40,406 nt of DNA from Gemmatimonadota bacterium. GTDB lineage: Bacteria > Gemmatimonadota > Gemmatimonadetes > Longimicrobiales > Gaopeijiaceae. Under the pieces are notes generated by a model. It was not told where the DNA came from. It saw nothing but the letters and a program-made list of their open reading frames with translations, and did not search any database. This document shows, in pieces, positions 10,057 to 17,927 of the stretch. The translations under genes were made by a program, and so were the position numbers. The stretch spans positions 1 through 40,406 of the forward strand of contig JAHEKN010000013.1 in the NCBI GenBank assembly GCA_024638305.1. Direction: 5' to 3'. How positions within the stretch are numbered: position 1 is the first letter of the stretch; every line of letters starts with the position of its first letter.

Positions 10057-10992
10057 TCACGCCCTCGGATGAGCTTGGTGGAAGACCCGAAGCAAGCGCT
10101 CCTTCGAGGTGTGCGTGTAGATCTGGGTCGTGGAGAGGGACGCGTGCCCCAGGAGCTCCTTGACGGCCAGGAGGTCGGCGCCGGAGTCGAGCAGGTGGGT
10201 CGCGAACGAATGCCGCAGCGAGTGGGCGGAGAGCCCGGCGCCTTCCGCCGAGCGCGTGATGGCCCCCCGGACGATCCGCTGGATCGAGCGGCGCGAAAGC
10301 CGCGTGCCCCGGTTTCCAACCAGGAGTGGCGACGCGGTCCCCGCGACCGCCACGCGGTTTCGCAGCGGCTCGTAGCGACGGACCGCGCCCACGGCCGAGC
10401 GGGTCAGGGGGACCAGCCGCTCCTTGCGTCCTTTGCCCCGGACTTTGACCAGCTCCCCAACGAGATCCAGGTCGCGGCGGTCGAGTCCGTGCAGCTCCGA
10501 CAGGCGGAGCCCGCTTCCGTAGAGGAGCTCCAGAATCACGAGCTCACGCCTACCGGCGAGCGTGTTCTCGGCGGCGCGGAGCTCGGCGCCGTCGAACACG
10601 GCTTGCACTTCGGCGAGCGCCAGGTGGCCCGGCAGCCGGCGCTCTCCTTTCGGACTGCGCAGGGCTCCAGCCGGGTTGCTCTCGATCCGACCCTCGGCGT
10701 GGAGGAATCGAAACAGCCCCCGGACCGCGGACAGCTTGCGACCGGTGGTACGCCGCGACAGCCCTCTCCGCCTGGCCCAGCCGAGGAAGGACCGCAGGTC
10801 CGTTCGCTCGACGCTCCGCCACGTCCACCCGTCGCGCCCGCCGCGATGCTCGTCGAGAAAGGACACCAGATCGGTCAGGTCCCTCCGATACGCCGCCACG
10901 GTGTGCTCGGAGAGCTGCCGCTCATCGGCGAGATGGCGCAGGAAGCCTTGGACCTCCGGATCCGCGGCGTCGGGTGGGACCGCCTCAGGCAC
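10057..10992 (-). CDS. xerC: Tyrosine recombinase XerC
   Basis: Site-specific recombinase that resolves chromosome dimers at dif. It is 311 residues long, with an N-terminal SAM-like core-binding domain (about 12-100) and a C-terminal catalytic domain. The catalytic residues can be placed: Arg163 in GSGLRLSE, Lys187 in the beta hairpin, His257 and Arg260 in [12 protein letters not shown], His283 in [10 protein letters not shown], and the nucleophile Tyr292 in IYTHTS. The start is GTG at 10992, overlapping the trmFO stop by 8 bases. Its place between trmFO and hslV matches the Bacillus codV position, which supports XerC over a mobile-element integrase. I see no dif-like site nearby. Confidence 0.93.
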   Translation of the reverse strand: MPEAVPPDAADPEVQGFLRHLADERQLSEHTVAAYRRDLTDLVSFLDEHRGGRDGWTWRSVERTDLRSFLGWARRRGLSRRTTGRKLSAVRGLFRFLHAEGRIESNPAGALRSPKGERRLPGHLALAEVQAVFDGAELRAAENTLAGRRELVILELLYGSGLRLSELHGLDRRDLDLVGELVKVRGKGRKERLVPLTRSAVGAVRRYEPLRNRVAVAGTASPLLVGNRGTRLSRRSIQRIVRGAITRSAEGAGLSAHSLRHSFATHLLDSGADLLAVKELLGHASLSTTQIYTHTSKERLLRVFHQAHPRA

Positions 10993-12316
10993 CGGCGTGC
11001 GCTGCTGTCCCGATGCCGAGGGACGAGGTCCAGTCGATGAAGTCCCGGTCCGCGCGGGCGGCCAAGGCCAGGCGGCGCTCCGGCTTCTTGCGCGGTGCCT
11101 TCTCCAGCGGGTCGACCAACCCCCAGTTCGAGTTCATCGGCTGGAACCGCCCGGGGTCGCCCTCTCGAAGGTATCGGTAGAGGCCGCCCAGCATCGTGGT
11201 GGGCGGGGGAACGACCGGCTCGAGGCCCGAAAGGAGGCGATCCATGTTGATCCCTGCCAGGATGCCGCTGGCCGCCGACTCCGTATAGCCCTCCACGCCG
11301 GTCAGTTGGCCCGCGAACATCAACCGGGGCGCGTCCGGGACGCCGCCGTGCGGAGCCAGAGTGGCCGGGAAGTTCAAGTAGGCGTTGCGGTGGATGGAGC
11401 CCCAGCGCAGGAACTCGGCCTCGCCCAGACCGGGTATGGAGCGGAACACCGACTTCTGGGCTCCGACTTTCAGCCGCGTTTGGAACCCCACCAGGTTCCA
11501 CATCTGCCCCGCCCTGTCCTCGCGACGGAGCTGCACCACGGCATGGGGCCGCCGGCCGGTCCGCGGGTCCTCCAGCCCGATCGGCTTCATCGGACCGAAT
11601 CGCGGGGTCTCCTTCCCACGCTCCGCCATGACCTCGATCGGGAGGCAACCCTCGAAGTAGGGGACATTCTCCCAGTCGTGTCCCTCGTAGACGTCGGCGG
11701 CCGTCAGCGCCGCGATGAACGCATCGTACTCGGCTTCGCTCATGGGGCAGTTGAGGTAGTCACCCGACTCCTCGAAGCGGCCTGCCTCGAACACGATGGA
11801 CTCATCGATCGAGTCGCGGTGGACGATGGGCGCGATCGCGTCGTAGAACGAGAGTCCCTGATCCCCGAGACGCTGTCGGATGGACTCGGACAGCGCGTCG
11901 GAGGTGAGCGGACCGGTCGCGATGATGGCCGGACTCGGCGGGAGTCCCCGGCACTCCTCCCGAGCCACCTCGATTCCCGGCAGCTCCTCCACCGCGGCCG
12001 TCATGCTCGCGGCGAAGATCTCGCGATCGACGGCGAGCGCCGAGCCCGCCGGTACTCGCGCCGCGTGAGCCGAGCGAAGGAGTACCGACCCGAGCGCCTC
12101 CATCTCGCGCTTGAGCTGGCCGTGAGCGTTGGCGGGATCGAGGCTCTTGAAGGAGTTGGTGCAGACCAGCTCCGCGAGCCGGTCGGTCTGGTGGGCGGCG
12201 GTCGTCACGACCGGCCTCATCTCGACCAGGCGGACGCGGCGCCCCCGCCGGGCGAGGGCCACGGCCGCCTCGCATCCCGCCAACCCACCCCCCACGACGA
12301 CGACGGGCTCGGTCAC
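10985..12316 (-). CDS. trmFO: FAD/folate-dependent tRNA (uracil-54) methyltransferase TrmFO
   Basis: Makes ribothymidine-54 in the T-loop of tRNA using methylene-tetrahydrofolate and FADH2. The 443-residue length is typical. The N-terminal FAD-binding GGGLAGCEAA is at 9-18. LAELVCTNSFKS, with the conserved cysteine near residue 52, and GSIHRNAYLNFP are strong TrmFO signatures that separate it from GidA/MnmG. The ATG at 12316 lies 13 bases after the topA stop, so topA and trmFO are very likely cotranscribed. The enzyme is common in Firmicutes and several Gram-negative phyla that lack TrmA. Confidence 0.95.
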   Translation of the reverse strand: MTEPVVVVGGGLAGCEAAVALARRGRRVRLVEMRPVVTTAAHQTDRLAELVCTNSFKSLDPANAHGQLKREMEALGSVLLRSAHAARVPAGSALAVDREIFAASMTAAVEELPGIEVAREECRGLPPSPAIIATGPLTSDALSESIRQRLGDQGLSFYDAIAPIVHRDSIDESIVFEAGRFEESGDYLNCPMSEAEYDAFIAALTAADVYEGHDWENVPYFEGCLPIEVMAERGKETPRFGPMKPIGLEDPRTGRRPHAVVQLRREDRAGQMWNLVGFQTRLKVGAQKSVFRSIPGLGEAEFLRWGSIHRNAYLNFPATLAPHGGVPDAPRLMFAGQLTGVEGYTESAASGILAGINMDRLLSGLEPVVPPPTTMLGGLYRYLREGDPGRFQPMNSNWGLVDPLEKAPRKKPERRLALAARADRDFIDWTSSLGIGTAAHAGA

Positions 12317-12329
12317 GGGTCCCCCTGCG

Positions 12330-14954
12330 TCAGGTCTTCGCGGGCTTCCGCCCGCCCGCTCGCTTCTTCTTCTTGCGCTCGGCGGCCCCCGCGAGCAACT
12401 CGACCGCCTGATCCACCGTCACCGACAGGGGGTCCTGGGTCTTGGGGATGGTGGCGTTGACCTTCCCATCCGTCACGTAGGGCCCATAGCGGCCCTCGAA
12501 CGCCCGGATCATGGCGCCCGATTCCGGGTGCTCCCCGATCTCCTTCAAAGCGACCTTGCCCCGGCTCTTCTTGGCGTTGATCAGCTGGATCGCCTCCTCG
12601 AGCCCGATCTCGAAGATCCGCTCGAAGGCACCGATGCTCCGGAAGGTCCGGTTGCGCTCGACGTAGGGACCGTAGCGGCCCAGGCCGGCGTTGACCGGCT
12701 CTTTCGTCTCGGGGTCGATCCCGATCAGCCGTGGCAACGACACGAGCTTCAGCGCAAGCTCAGGGGTCACGTCCTGTGGCTCCAGACCGCGGGGCAGACT
12801 GACGCGCTTGGGCTTCTCGCCGTCCTCGCCGGCCTTGCCGGCCTTGCCGGCCTTGCCGAGCTGCACGTACGGGCCGTACGGCCCAATCTTCACGAACACG
12901 TCGAGCCCGGTCTCGGGGTCGCGGGCGAGCGGCGCGTCCCCTCTCTTCTGCAGCTCGATGAGGTCGGCCACCCTCTCCGGCGTGAGCTCGTCGATCAGGA
13001 GGTCGCGAGGAAGCGTCACCCGGTCGGCGTCCTCGCCATCACCGCGCTGGACGAACACGTTCGACTTCCCGATGCGCACGTGCAGCGGTTCCCCGGTCGC
13101 CGGGTCGATCCCCACCGGGATCAAGGGATAGTCGATGCGCGGAAGCTCCTCCTTGATACGGTTGACGAGACCCTCTTCCTCGCCGTCCCCTTTGTAGAAC
13201 CCCGCCAAAAACGCCGTCGAGTCGACGTCGCCGTCCGCGATTCCGTCGAGCGTCTCCTCGAGTTGGGCCGTGAACTGCAGCTCCACGTAGTGGGGGAAAT
13301 GGCCCCGCAGCAGCCGCATGACGGCCATGCCCACGTAGGTGGGGACCAGTGCGTTCCCCTTCTTCACCACGTACTCGCGGTCCTGGATGGTGGAGATGGT
13401 CGGGGTGTAGGTGGAGGGGCGTCCGATGCCGAGCTCCTCGAGCTTGCGGACCAGGCTGGCCTCCGTGAAGCGCGCGGGCGGCCGGGTCTCGTGGCCGTCG
13501 GCGGCCACGGAGGTTAGCTGCACGCCGTCACCCGGAGCGCCCACTGATTGGCCCTCCGCCAGATCGGGCAGGAGGACGTCCTCCGTTTCGCGGCCGAGCG
13601 CCTCCAGGAATCCGGGGAAGCGCAGGACGGATCCGGAGGCCCGGTAGCGGTAGGACCCCTCGCTTGCTTTGGCCGTGAGCTCGACGGTCGTACGGTCGAT
13701 CCGGGCATCGACCATCTGACTCGCGACCGACCGGCGCCAGATGAGGTCGTAGAGCGCGAACTGCTCGGGTTCGAGCAGCCGCTTCACCTGTTCTGGTGTC
13801 CGGTTCATGTGCGTGGGACGGATGGCCTCGTGGGCCTCCTGCGCGGAGCGCGCCTTCGTCTTGTAGCGACGCGGTCCGTCGTGGTACTCGGCGCCCCAGC
13901 GTCCCTTGATGACCGTCGCGGCTTCAGCGAGCGCCTCGTTGCTCAACGTGGTCGAGTCCGTGCGCATATAGGTGATCAAGCCCTCGCGCTCTCCGCCGCC
14001 GAGGTCCACACCTTCATAGAGGAACTGAGCCACGCGCATCGCCTGACGCGGAGACATGCGGAGCTTCGAGCTCGCCGCCTGCTGGAGCGTCGACGTCGTG
14101 AAGGGCGGCTGGGGGCGCTGACGCGTTGACTTGCGCTCGACGTCCGTGACGGTCCACGGCACGGATGCGGAGGACTGCTCCGCGACCTGGGTGGCCCACT
14201 CCTCGTCGAGGATGACCACCTCGTCACCACCGGCGAAGGCACCCGTCGTCGAGTCGAAGTCGCGGGACGTGGCCACCCGCCGGTCGTCCAGCGCCACGAG
14301 CCGGGCTGGAAACTCCTCTCCCTCCGCCGCGAGCGTGGCCAGCACGTCCCAATAGGCAGTGGATCGGAACGCCAATCGCTCCTCCTCTCGCTCCACCACC
14401 AGCCTGAGCGCCGCGCTCTGCACCCGGCCGGCGCTGAGCTTGGTCCGCACCCGCTTCCACAGCACGGGCGACAACGAGTAGCCGAAGAGGCGATCGAGCA
14501 CCCGGCGCGCCTCCTGCGCCTGAACGAGCTGCGTGTCGACGTCGCGGGCATGGTCGAGGGCCCGCTCGATCGCCGATCTCGTGATCTCGTGGAACGTTAT
14601 CCGACGCACCGGCACCGTGGGCTTGAGCACCTCGAGCAGGTGCCAGCTGATCGCCTCGCCCTCGCGGTCCTCATCCGTCGCCAGCAGGAGCTCGTCCGCG
14701 TCTTTGAGCAACTTCTTCAGCGCGGTGACGTGCTTCTTGTTCTCGCTCGGAACCACGTACACAGGGCTGAAGTCGCCGTCGGTGTCGACGGCCAAGCGAG
14801 CCCAGTCCTTCTTTCTGAGCTCACTCGGGACTTCCTTGGCCGAGCTCGGGAGGTCTCGGATGTGGCCATAGCTGGCCGCCACCCGATACTCGGGGCCCAG
14901 GAACTTCTCTATGGTCTTCGCCTTGGCCGGCGATTCGACGATGACGAGCTTCAC
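12330..14954 (-). CDS. topA: DNA topoisomerase I (type IA)
   Basis: Relaxes negative supercoils through a 5'-phosphotyrosine intermediate. The 874-residue protein starts with a Toprim domain (MKLVIVESPAKAKTIEKFLG, with LLATDEDREGEAISWHL carrying the acidic metal-binding residues). The active-site Tyr329 sits in ITYMRTDST, followed by Arg331. After about residue 600 there are several GPYGPYV/GRYGPYV repeats (topoisomerase C-terminal repeats) and a Lys-rich tail, instead of the Cys4 zinc ribbons of E. coli TopA. This is the C-terminal type seen in actinobacteria and some other phyla. A short in-frame 9-base repeat encodes Gly-Lys-Ala units near residues 700-708. Confidence 0.96.
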   Translation of the reverse strand: MKLVIVESPAKAKTIEKFLGPEYRVAASYGHIRDLPSSAKEVPSELRKKDWARLAVDTDGDFSPVYVVPSENKKHVTALKKLLKDADELLLATDEDREGEAISWHLLEVLKPTVPVRRITFHEITRSAIERALDHARDVDTQLVQAQEARRVLDRLFGYSLSPVLWKRVRTKLSAGRVQSAALRLVVEREEERLAFRSTAYWDVLATLAAEGEEFPARLVALDDRRVATSRDFDSTTGAFAGGDEVVILDEEWATQVAEQSSASVPWTVTDVERKSTRQRPQPPFTTSTLQQAASSKLRMSPRQAMRVAQFLYEGVDLGGGEREGLITYMRTDSTTLSNEALAEAATVIKGRWGAEYHDGPRRYKTKARSAQEAHEAIRPTHMNRTPEQVKRLLEPEQFALYDLIWRRSVASQMVDARIDRTTVELTAKASEGSYRYRASGSVLRFPGFLEALGRETEDVLLPDLAEGQSVGAPGDGVQLTSVAADGHETRPPARFTEASLVRKLEELGIGRPSTYTPTISTIQDREYVVKKGNALVPTYVGMAVMRLLRGHFPHYVELQFTAQLEETLDGIADGDVDSTAFLAGFYKGDGEEEGLVNRIKEELPRIDYPLIPVGIDPATGEPLHVRIGKSNVFVQRGDGEDADRVTLPRDLLIDELTPERVADLIELQKRGDAPLARDPETGLDVFVKIGPYGPYVQLGKAGKAGKAGEDGEKPKRVSLPRGLEPQDVTPELALKLVSLPRLIGIDPETKEPVNAGLGRYGPYVERNRTFRSIGAFERIFEIGLEEAIQLINAKKSRGKVALKEIGEHPESGAMIRAFEGRYGPYVTDGKVNATIPKTQDPLSVTVDQAVELLAGAAERKKKKRAGGRKPAKT
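12831..12857 (-). repeat. Three tandem 9-bp units inside topA
   Basis: The unit GGCCTTGCC occurs three times without interruption on the plus strand. On the coding strand it gives GKA-type repeats in the linker after a GPYVQL repeat of TopA. Being a multiple of three, gain or loss of a unit would keep the frame. Confidence 0.85.
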
Positions 14955-15029
14955 GTGATCTTCTTCACCTGGTCTTCTTCGCTTGGTCTCTTGGGTTGGG
15001 TGCTTTTCGCTCTGGTGTTCCGCGCTCGC

Positions 15030-15632
15030 TCACTCGGTCCACTCCCTCCGCTTCATCCCACCCGGCCCGCCTCGGACCCGCGATCGCCGCGCTACCGCAT
15101 CCGCGATCTCGTCCGCGATTTCCGCGGGCTTCCGTCCGGAGGTGTCGATCCGGATCTCGGCCCGAGCGTACCGCGGCCGGCGACGTTCGAGCAAGCGCGC
15201 CGTCCCGGTCGGGTCCGAGACGGCGAGGAGCGGCCGCGTTCCGGCTTCGGCCCGGGCCCGCTCAAGGAGCTCCTGAACCGGAGCATCCAGCCAGACGGTC
15301 AGTGACCCGTCCGGCAGCGCGTCCAGGCTGCCGTCCTGCTCGGGCCACCCACCCCCGGTCGCGACGACTACCCGACGCAAGTCCAGGGCCTCGCGACTGA
15401 CCTCCCGCTCGGTCTTGCGGAATCCCGCTTCCCCGAACCGCGAGAACACGGCCGCCACGGTCATTCCGGCCCGATCTTCGACGAGCGTGTCGGTGTCCAC
15501 GAAACGCCAGCCCAGCCGCTCGGCGACCAGCGCTCCCACGGTGCTCTTGCCCGACGCCATGAACCCGACCAGGACCACTCGATCGACGGGCTCCCGGCCA
15601 GGCCCTCTCGCCGGACGCCCGCCATCACTCAT
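15030..15632 (-). CDS. aroK: Shikimate kinase
   Basis: Phosphorylates shikimate at the 3-hydroxyl in the chorismate pathway. The 200-residue protein has Walker A GFMASGKST at 23-31, the shikimate-binding DTD at 46-48, Arg72 in GEAGFRKTE, the GGG at 93-95 and a late RRPRYAR segment. The first 17 residues are a non-homologous extension. The start ATG at 15632 overlaps the end of aroC by 8 bases, so the two consecutive pathway genes are coupled. The Arg/Gly-rich C-terminal tail is not part of the usual fold. Confidence 0.94.
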   Translation of the reverse strand: MSDGGRPARGPGREPVDRVVLVGFMASGKSTVGALVAERLGWRFVDTDTLVEDRAGMTVAAVFSRFGEAGFRKTEREVSREALDLRRVVVATGGGWPEQDGSLDALPDGSLTVWLDAPVQELLERARAEAGTRPLLAVSDPTGTARLLERRRPRYARAEIRIDTSGRKPAEIADEIADAVARRSRVRGGPGGMKRREWTE

Positions 15633-16833
15633 CGGCGCCCGGCGCCCGGCGGCTCAGGTACGCGACATAGGACTCGAAGTTCCGATGCAGCTCGGCCATC
15701 GAGTCCCCGCCGAACTTGTCCAACATGGCGTCCGCCAGGACGAGCGCCGTCATGGCTTCGCCCACCACCGCCGCCGCGGGCACCGCGCAGACGTCGCTGC
15801 GCTCCACGGCGGCGTCGCGGACCGTGCCGTCCCGCAGATCGACGCTGGGAAGCCGGGTGCGCAGGGTGGAGATGGGCTTCATGGCGCAGCGCAGCACGAG
15901 CGGCATGCCCGTGGTAATGCCGCCCTCGAGCCCGCCGGCCCCGTTGCTGGGGCGGCCGTACCCGGCCTGCCGGGGCCCACCGGACGGTTCGATCGGATCG
16001 TGCACCTGCGACCCCGGCCGGCGCGCGCCCTCGAACCCCAAGCCGATCTCCACGCCCTTGATGGCCTGGATCGACATGAGGGCCCCGGCCAGGCGCCCGT
16101 CGAGCTTGGTGTTCCAGCTCACGTGGCTGCCGAGTCCGACCGGCACGCCCCGCGCGATCACTTCGAAGACGCCACCCAGGGTGTCCCCAGACTCCTTGGC
16201 GTCGTCGATGCACTCGATCATGCGGGCCTCGGCCTCCGGGTCCAGGGTGCGGAGCGGTGAAGAATCCACCGCCCCGTTGAGATCCTGTGGAAGCGAATCC
16301 GGGAGTACCGCCCTCACGGGCCCGATCGAGACCACGTGACTCGCGACCCGCACGCCCAGCTCGTCCAGGAGGCGCTTGGCCACGGCCCCGCACGCCACTC
16401 TGGACGCCGTCTCGCGGGCGCTGGCGCGCTCGAGCACGTCGCGTGCGTCCCGGCGATCGTACTTGAGGACGCCCACCAGGTCGGCGTGGCCGGGCCGGGG
16501 CAGGTGGACGCGCTTGAGCGCCTTGGGATTCCCCTCCGGGTCGGGAGGGTCGGCGCTCATCGCGGTCGCCCAGTTCTGGAAGTCGCGATTGCGGATCAGC
16601 ATCGCGATTGGCGAGCCGAGCGTCTCTCCCAGCCGTACCCCGGAAAGCACCTCCGCCGTGTCCGACTCGATCTGCATGCGGCGCCCGCGCCCGTACCCGC
16701 CCTGACGCCGCTTCAGGTCCGGATCGACGTCGCGGGCGGCCTCGAGCGACAGGCCGGCTGGAATCCCCTCGATGAGGGCGATCAGCGCCTTGCCGTGGGA
16801 CTCCCCGGCGGTGTGGAAACGTAGCCTCGACAT
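15625..16833 (-). CDS. aroC: Chorismate synthase
   Basis: Converts 5-enolpyruvylshikimate 3-phosphate to chorismate using reduced FMN. It is 402 residues from the ATG at 16833. The opening MSRLRFHTAGESHGKALIAL is the family's N-terminal signature. RRQGGYGRGRRM, PRPGHADL and RASARETASRVACGAVA are also diagnostic. The frame stays open upstream, but the family sequence begins exactly at this ATG. No Shine-Dalgarno sequence precedes it, and a promoter-like pair ends only 5 bases upstream, so the message may be leaderless. The next step back in the pathway, aroK, follows with an 8-base overlap. Confidence 0.95.
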   Translation of the reverse strand: MSRLRFHTAGESHGKALIALIEGIPAGLSLEAARDVDPDLKRRQGGYGRGRRMQIESDTAEVLSGVRLGETLGSPIAMLIRNRDFQNWATAMSADPPDPEGNPKALKRVHLPRPGHADLVGVLKYDRRDARDVLERASARETASRVACGAVAKRLLDELGVRVASHVVSIGPVRAVLPDSLPQDLNGAVDSSPLRTLDPEAEARMIECIDDAKESGDTLGGVFEVIARGVPVGLGSHVSWNTKLDGRLAGALMSIQAIKGVEIGLGFEGARRPGSQVHDPIEPSGGPRQAGYGRPSNGAGGLEGGITTGMPLVLRCAMKPISTLRTRLPSVDLRDGTVRDAAVERSDVCAVPAAAVVGEAMTALVLADAMLDKFGGDSMAELHRNFESYVAYLSRRAPGADE

Positions 16834-16838
16834 GCCGG

Positions 16839-16866
16839 AGTGTAGCGATATGGTCCGGACGTTCAA
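16839..16866 (-). promoter_or_regulatory. Predicted promoter of aroC-aroK
   Basis: On the minus strand TTGAAC (16866-16861) and TACACT (16844-16839) are 16 bases apart. The aroC ATG begins 5 bases after TACACT, so transcription would start at or beside the start codon. Confidence 0.45.
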
Positions 16867-17023
16867 GGGATCGACGTGGCGTGGGACCCGGCCGCGTCCC
16901 CGACGGCCGAAGCCCTATCCAACGTGCGCGACGGGAGTGTGCAGGCGCCGCGAACCCCGGGTAGGTTGCCCGTCGGGTCCGCGCGTCCGGGAGTCGACCA
17001 CGCCACTGCGGACTCGACGCGCC

Positions 17024-17028
17024 GGAGG
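17024..17028 (+). promoter_or_regulatory. Ribosome binding site deciding the GTG start at 17034
   Basis: GGAGG lies 5 bases before the GTG of the desaturase-family gene and supports this start over later candidates. Confidence 0.65.
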
Positions 17029-17033
17029 ATCCC

Positions 17034-17858
17034 GTGGAGAGCTTCATCACCTTCTTCGATCAGCTGTCCTCGTGGCAGAAGCTCCTGTGGGTGATGATCT
17101 GCCTTGGGGCGAGTTGGATGCTCGAGGCGGGGGTGCCACTCGTGCGGCTGAGGTACCGCAAGTGGCGACATGCCAGTGTCAACGGCGTGTTCCTGGGAAT
17201 GAACCTGGGAATCAACGCGCTATTCAGCGCAGCGACGGTCGCGGTTGCCGCCTGGACCGCCGCGAGCGGCTTCGGTCTGCTCCACCTGGTGGACCTGTCC
17301 CTCTGGGCGGAGCTTGCGCTGGCCATCGTGGCGCTCGACCTCGCCGCGCAATACGTGGCTCACTACCTCCTGCACCACGTCCGCTGGATGTGGCGGCTGC
17401 ACGTCGTGCACCACAGCGACACCAAGGTGGACGCGACCACGGGCGCTCGTCTCCACCCGGGCGATTTCACCGTGCGGGAGGTCTTTGCGCTGGCCGCGGT
17501 GGCCGCCACGGGCGCTCCGCTGGCTTTCTACGTGGCGTACCGGATCGTGACCATCTTCTTCACGTTCTTGACCCACGCCAACGTGGCTGTCCCCCGCTGG
17601 TTGGACGCGCCGCTCAGTCTGGTTTTCGTGACCCCCAACATGCACAAGTTCCATCACCACTTCGAGCGACCGTGGACCGACCGCAACTTCGGCGGAATCC
17701 TGTCGATCTGGGACCGGATGTTCGGCACCTTCGTGTACGATGACCCGGGTCGGATCCAGTACGGTGTGGACGTCGCGGATCCAGCGCGCGACGAGGACGT
17801 GCTCCACCAGATGCGCCTTCCGTTCTCGTCGGGCGAACGGCTGGACCGGGACTCCTAG
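17034..17858 (+). CDS. Fatty acid hydroxylase / sterol desaturase family membrane enzyme
   Basis: Integral membrane di-iron enzyme of 274 residues. Hydrophobic segments lie at about 14-32, 50-72, 93-108 and 150-180. The iron-binding histidine clusters are HYLLHH (110-115), HVVHH (123-127), His181 in FLTHANV, and HKFHHH (204-209), as expected for the superfamily. The substrate cannot be told from sequence: sterols, fatty acyl chains, carotenoids and alkylglycerols are all known for relatives. The GTG start has a good GGAGG upstream. It stands alone on the plus strand, divergent from aroC and convergent with the ankyrin gene, so it is probably a single-gene transcription unit. Confidence 0.9.
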   Translation: MESFITFFDQLSSWQKLLWVMICLGASWMLEAGVPLVRLRYRKWRHASVNGVFLGMNLGINALFSAATVAVAAWTAASGFGLLHLVDLSLWAELALAIVALDLAAQYVAHYLLHHVRWMWRLHVVHHSDTKVDATTGARLHPGDFTVREVFALAAVAATGAPLAFYVAYRIVTIFFTFLTHANVAVPRWLDAPLSLVFVTPNMHKFHHHFERPWTDRNFGGILSIWDRMFGTFVYDDPGRIQYGVDVADPARDEDVLHQMRLPFSSGERLDRDS

Positions 17859-17927
17859 GCTCCGAAGGCCAGGCCGGGCTCGGCCGAGCGCACGCTCGCG
17901 GCCCGTGCCCCGTCCGCCCTGCGGATC

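Noticed and set aside
10057..10992. Tyrosine recombinase as a sign of a mobile element or integron
   Set aside because: Sequence and the trmFO-xerC-hslV context fit the housekeeping XerC. No attachment repeats, transposase or cargo genes lie nearby.
10562..12460. Plus-strand open frame of 632 codons
   Set aside because: It is antisense to xerC and trmFO, both with full catalytic motifs. It has no recognisable domain.
17859..17927. Inverted repeat CGAGC-GCAC-GCTCG between the convergent desaturase and ankyrin genes
   Set aside because: A 5-bp stem in GC-rich DNA without a T-run is too weak to call a terminator.
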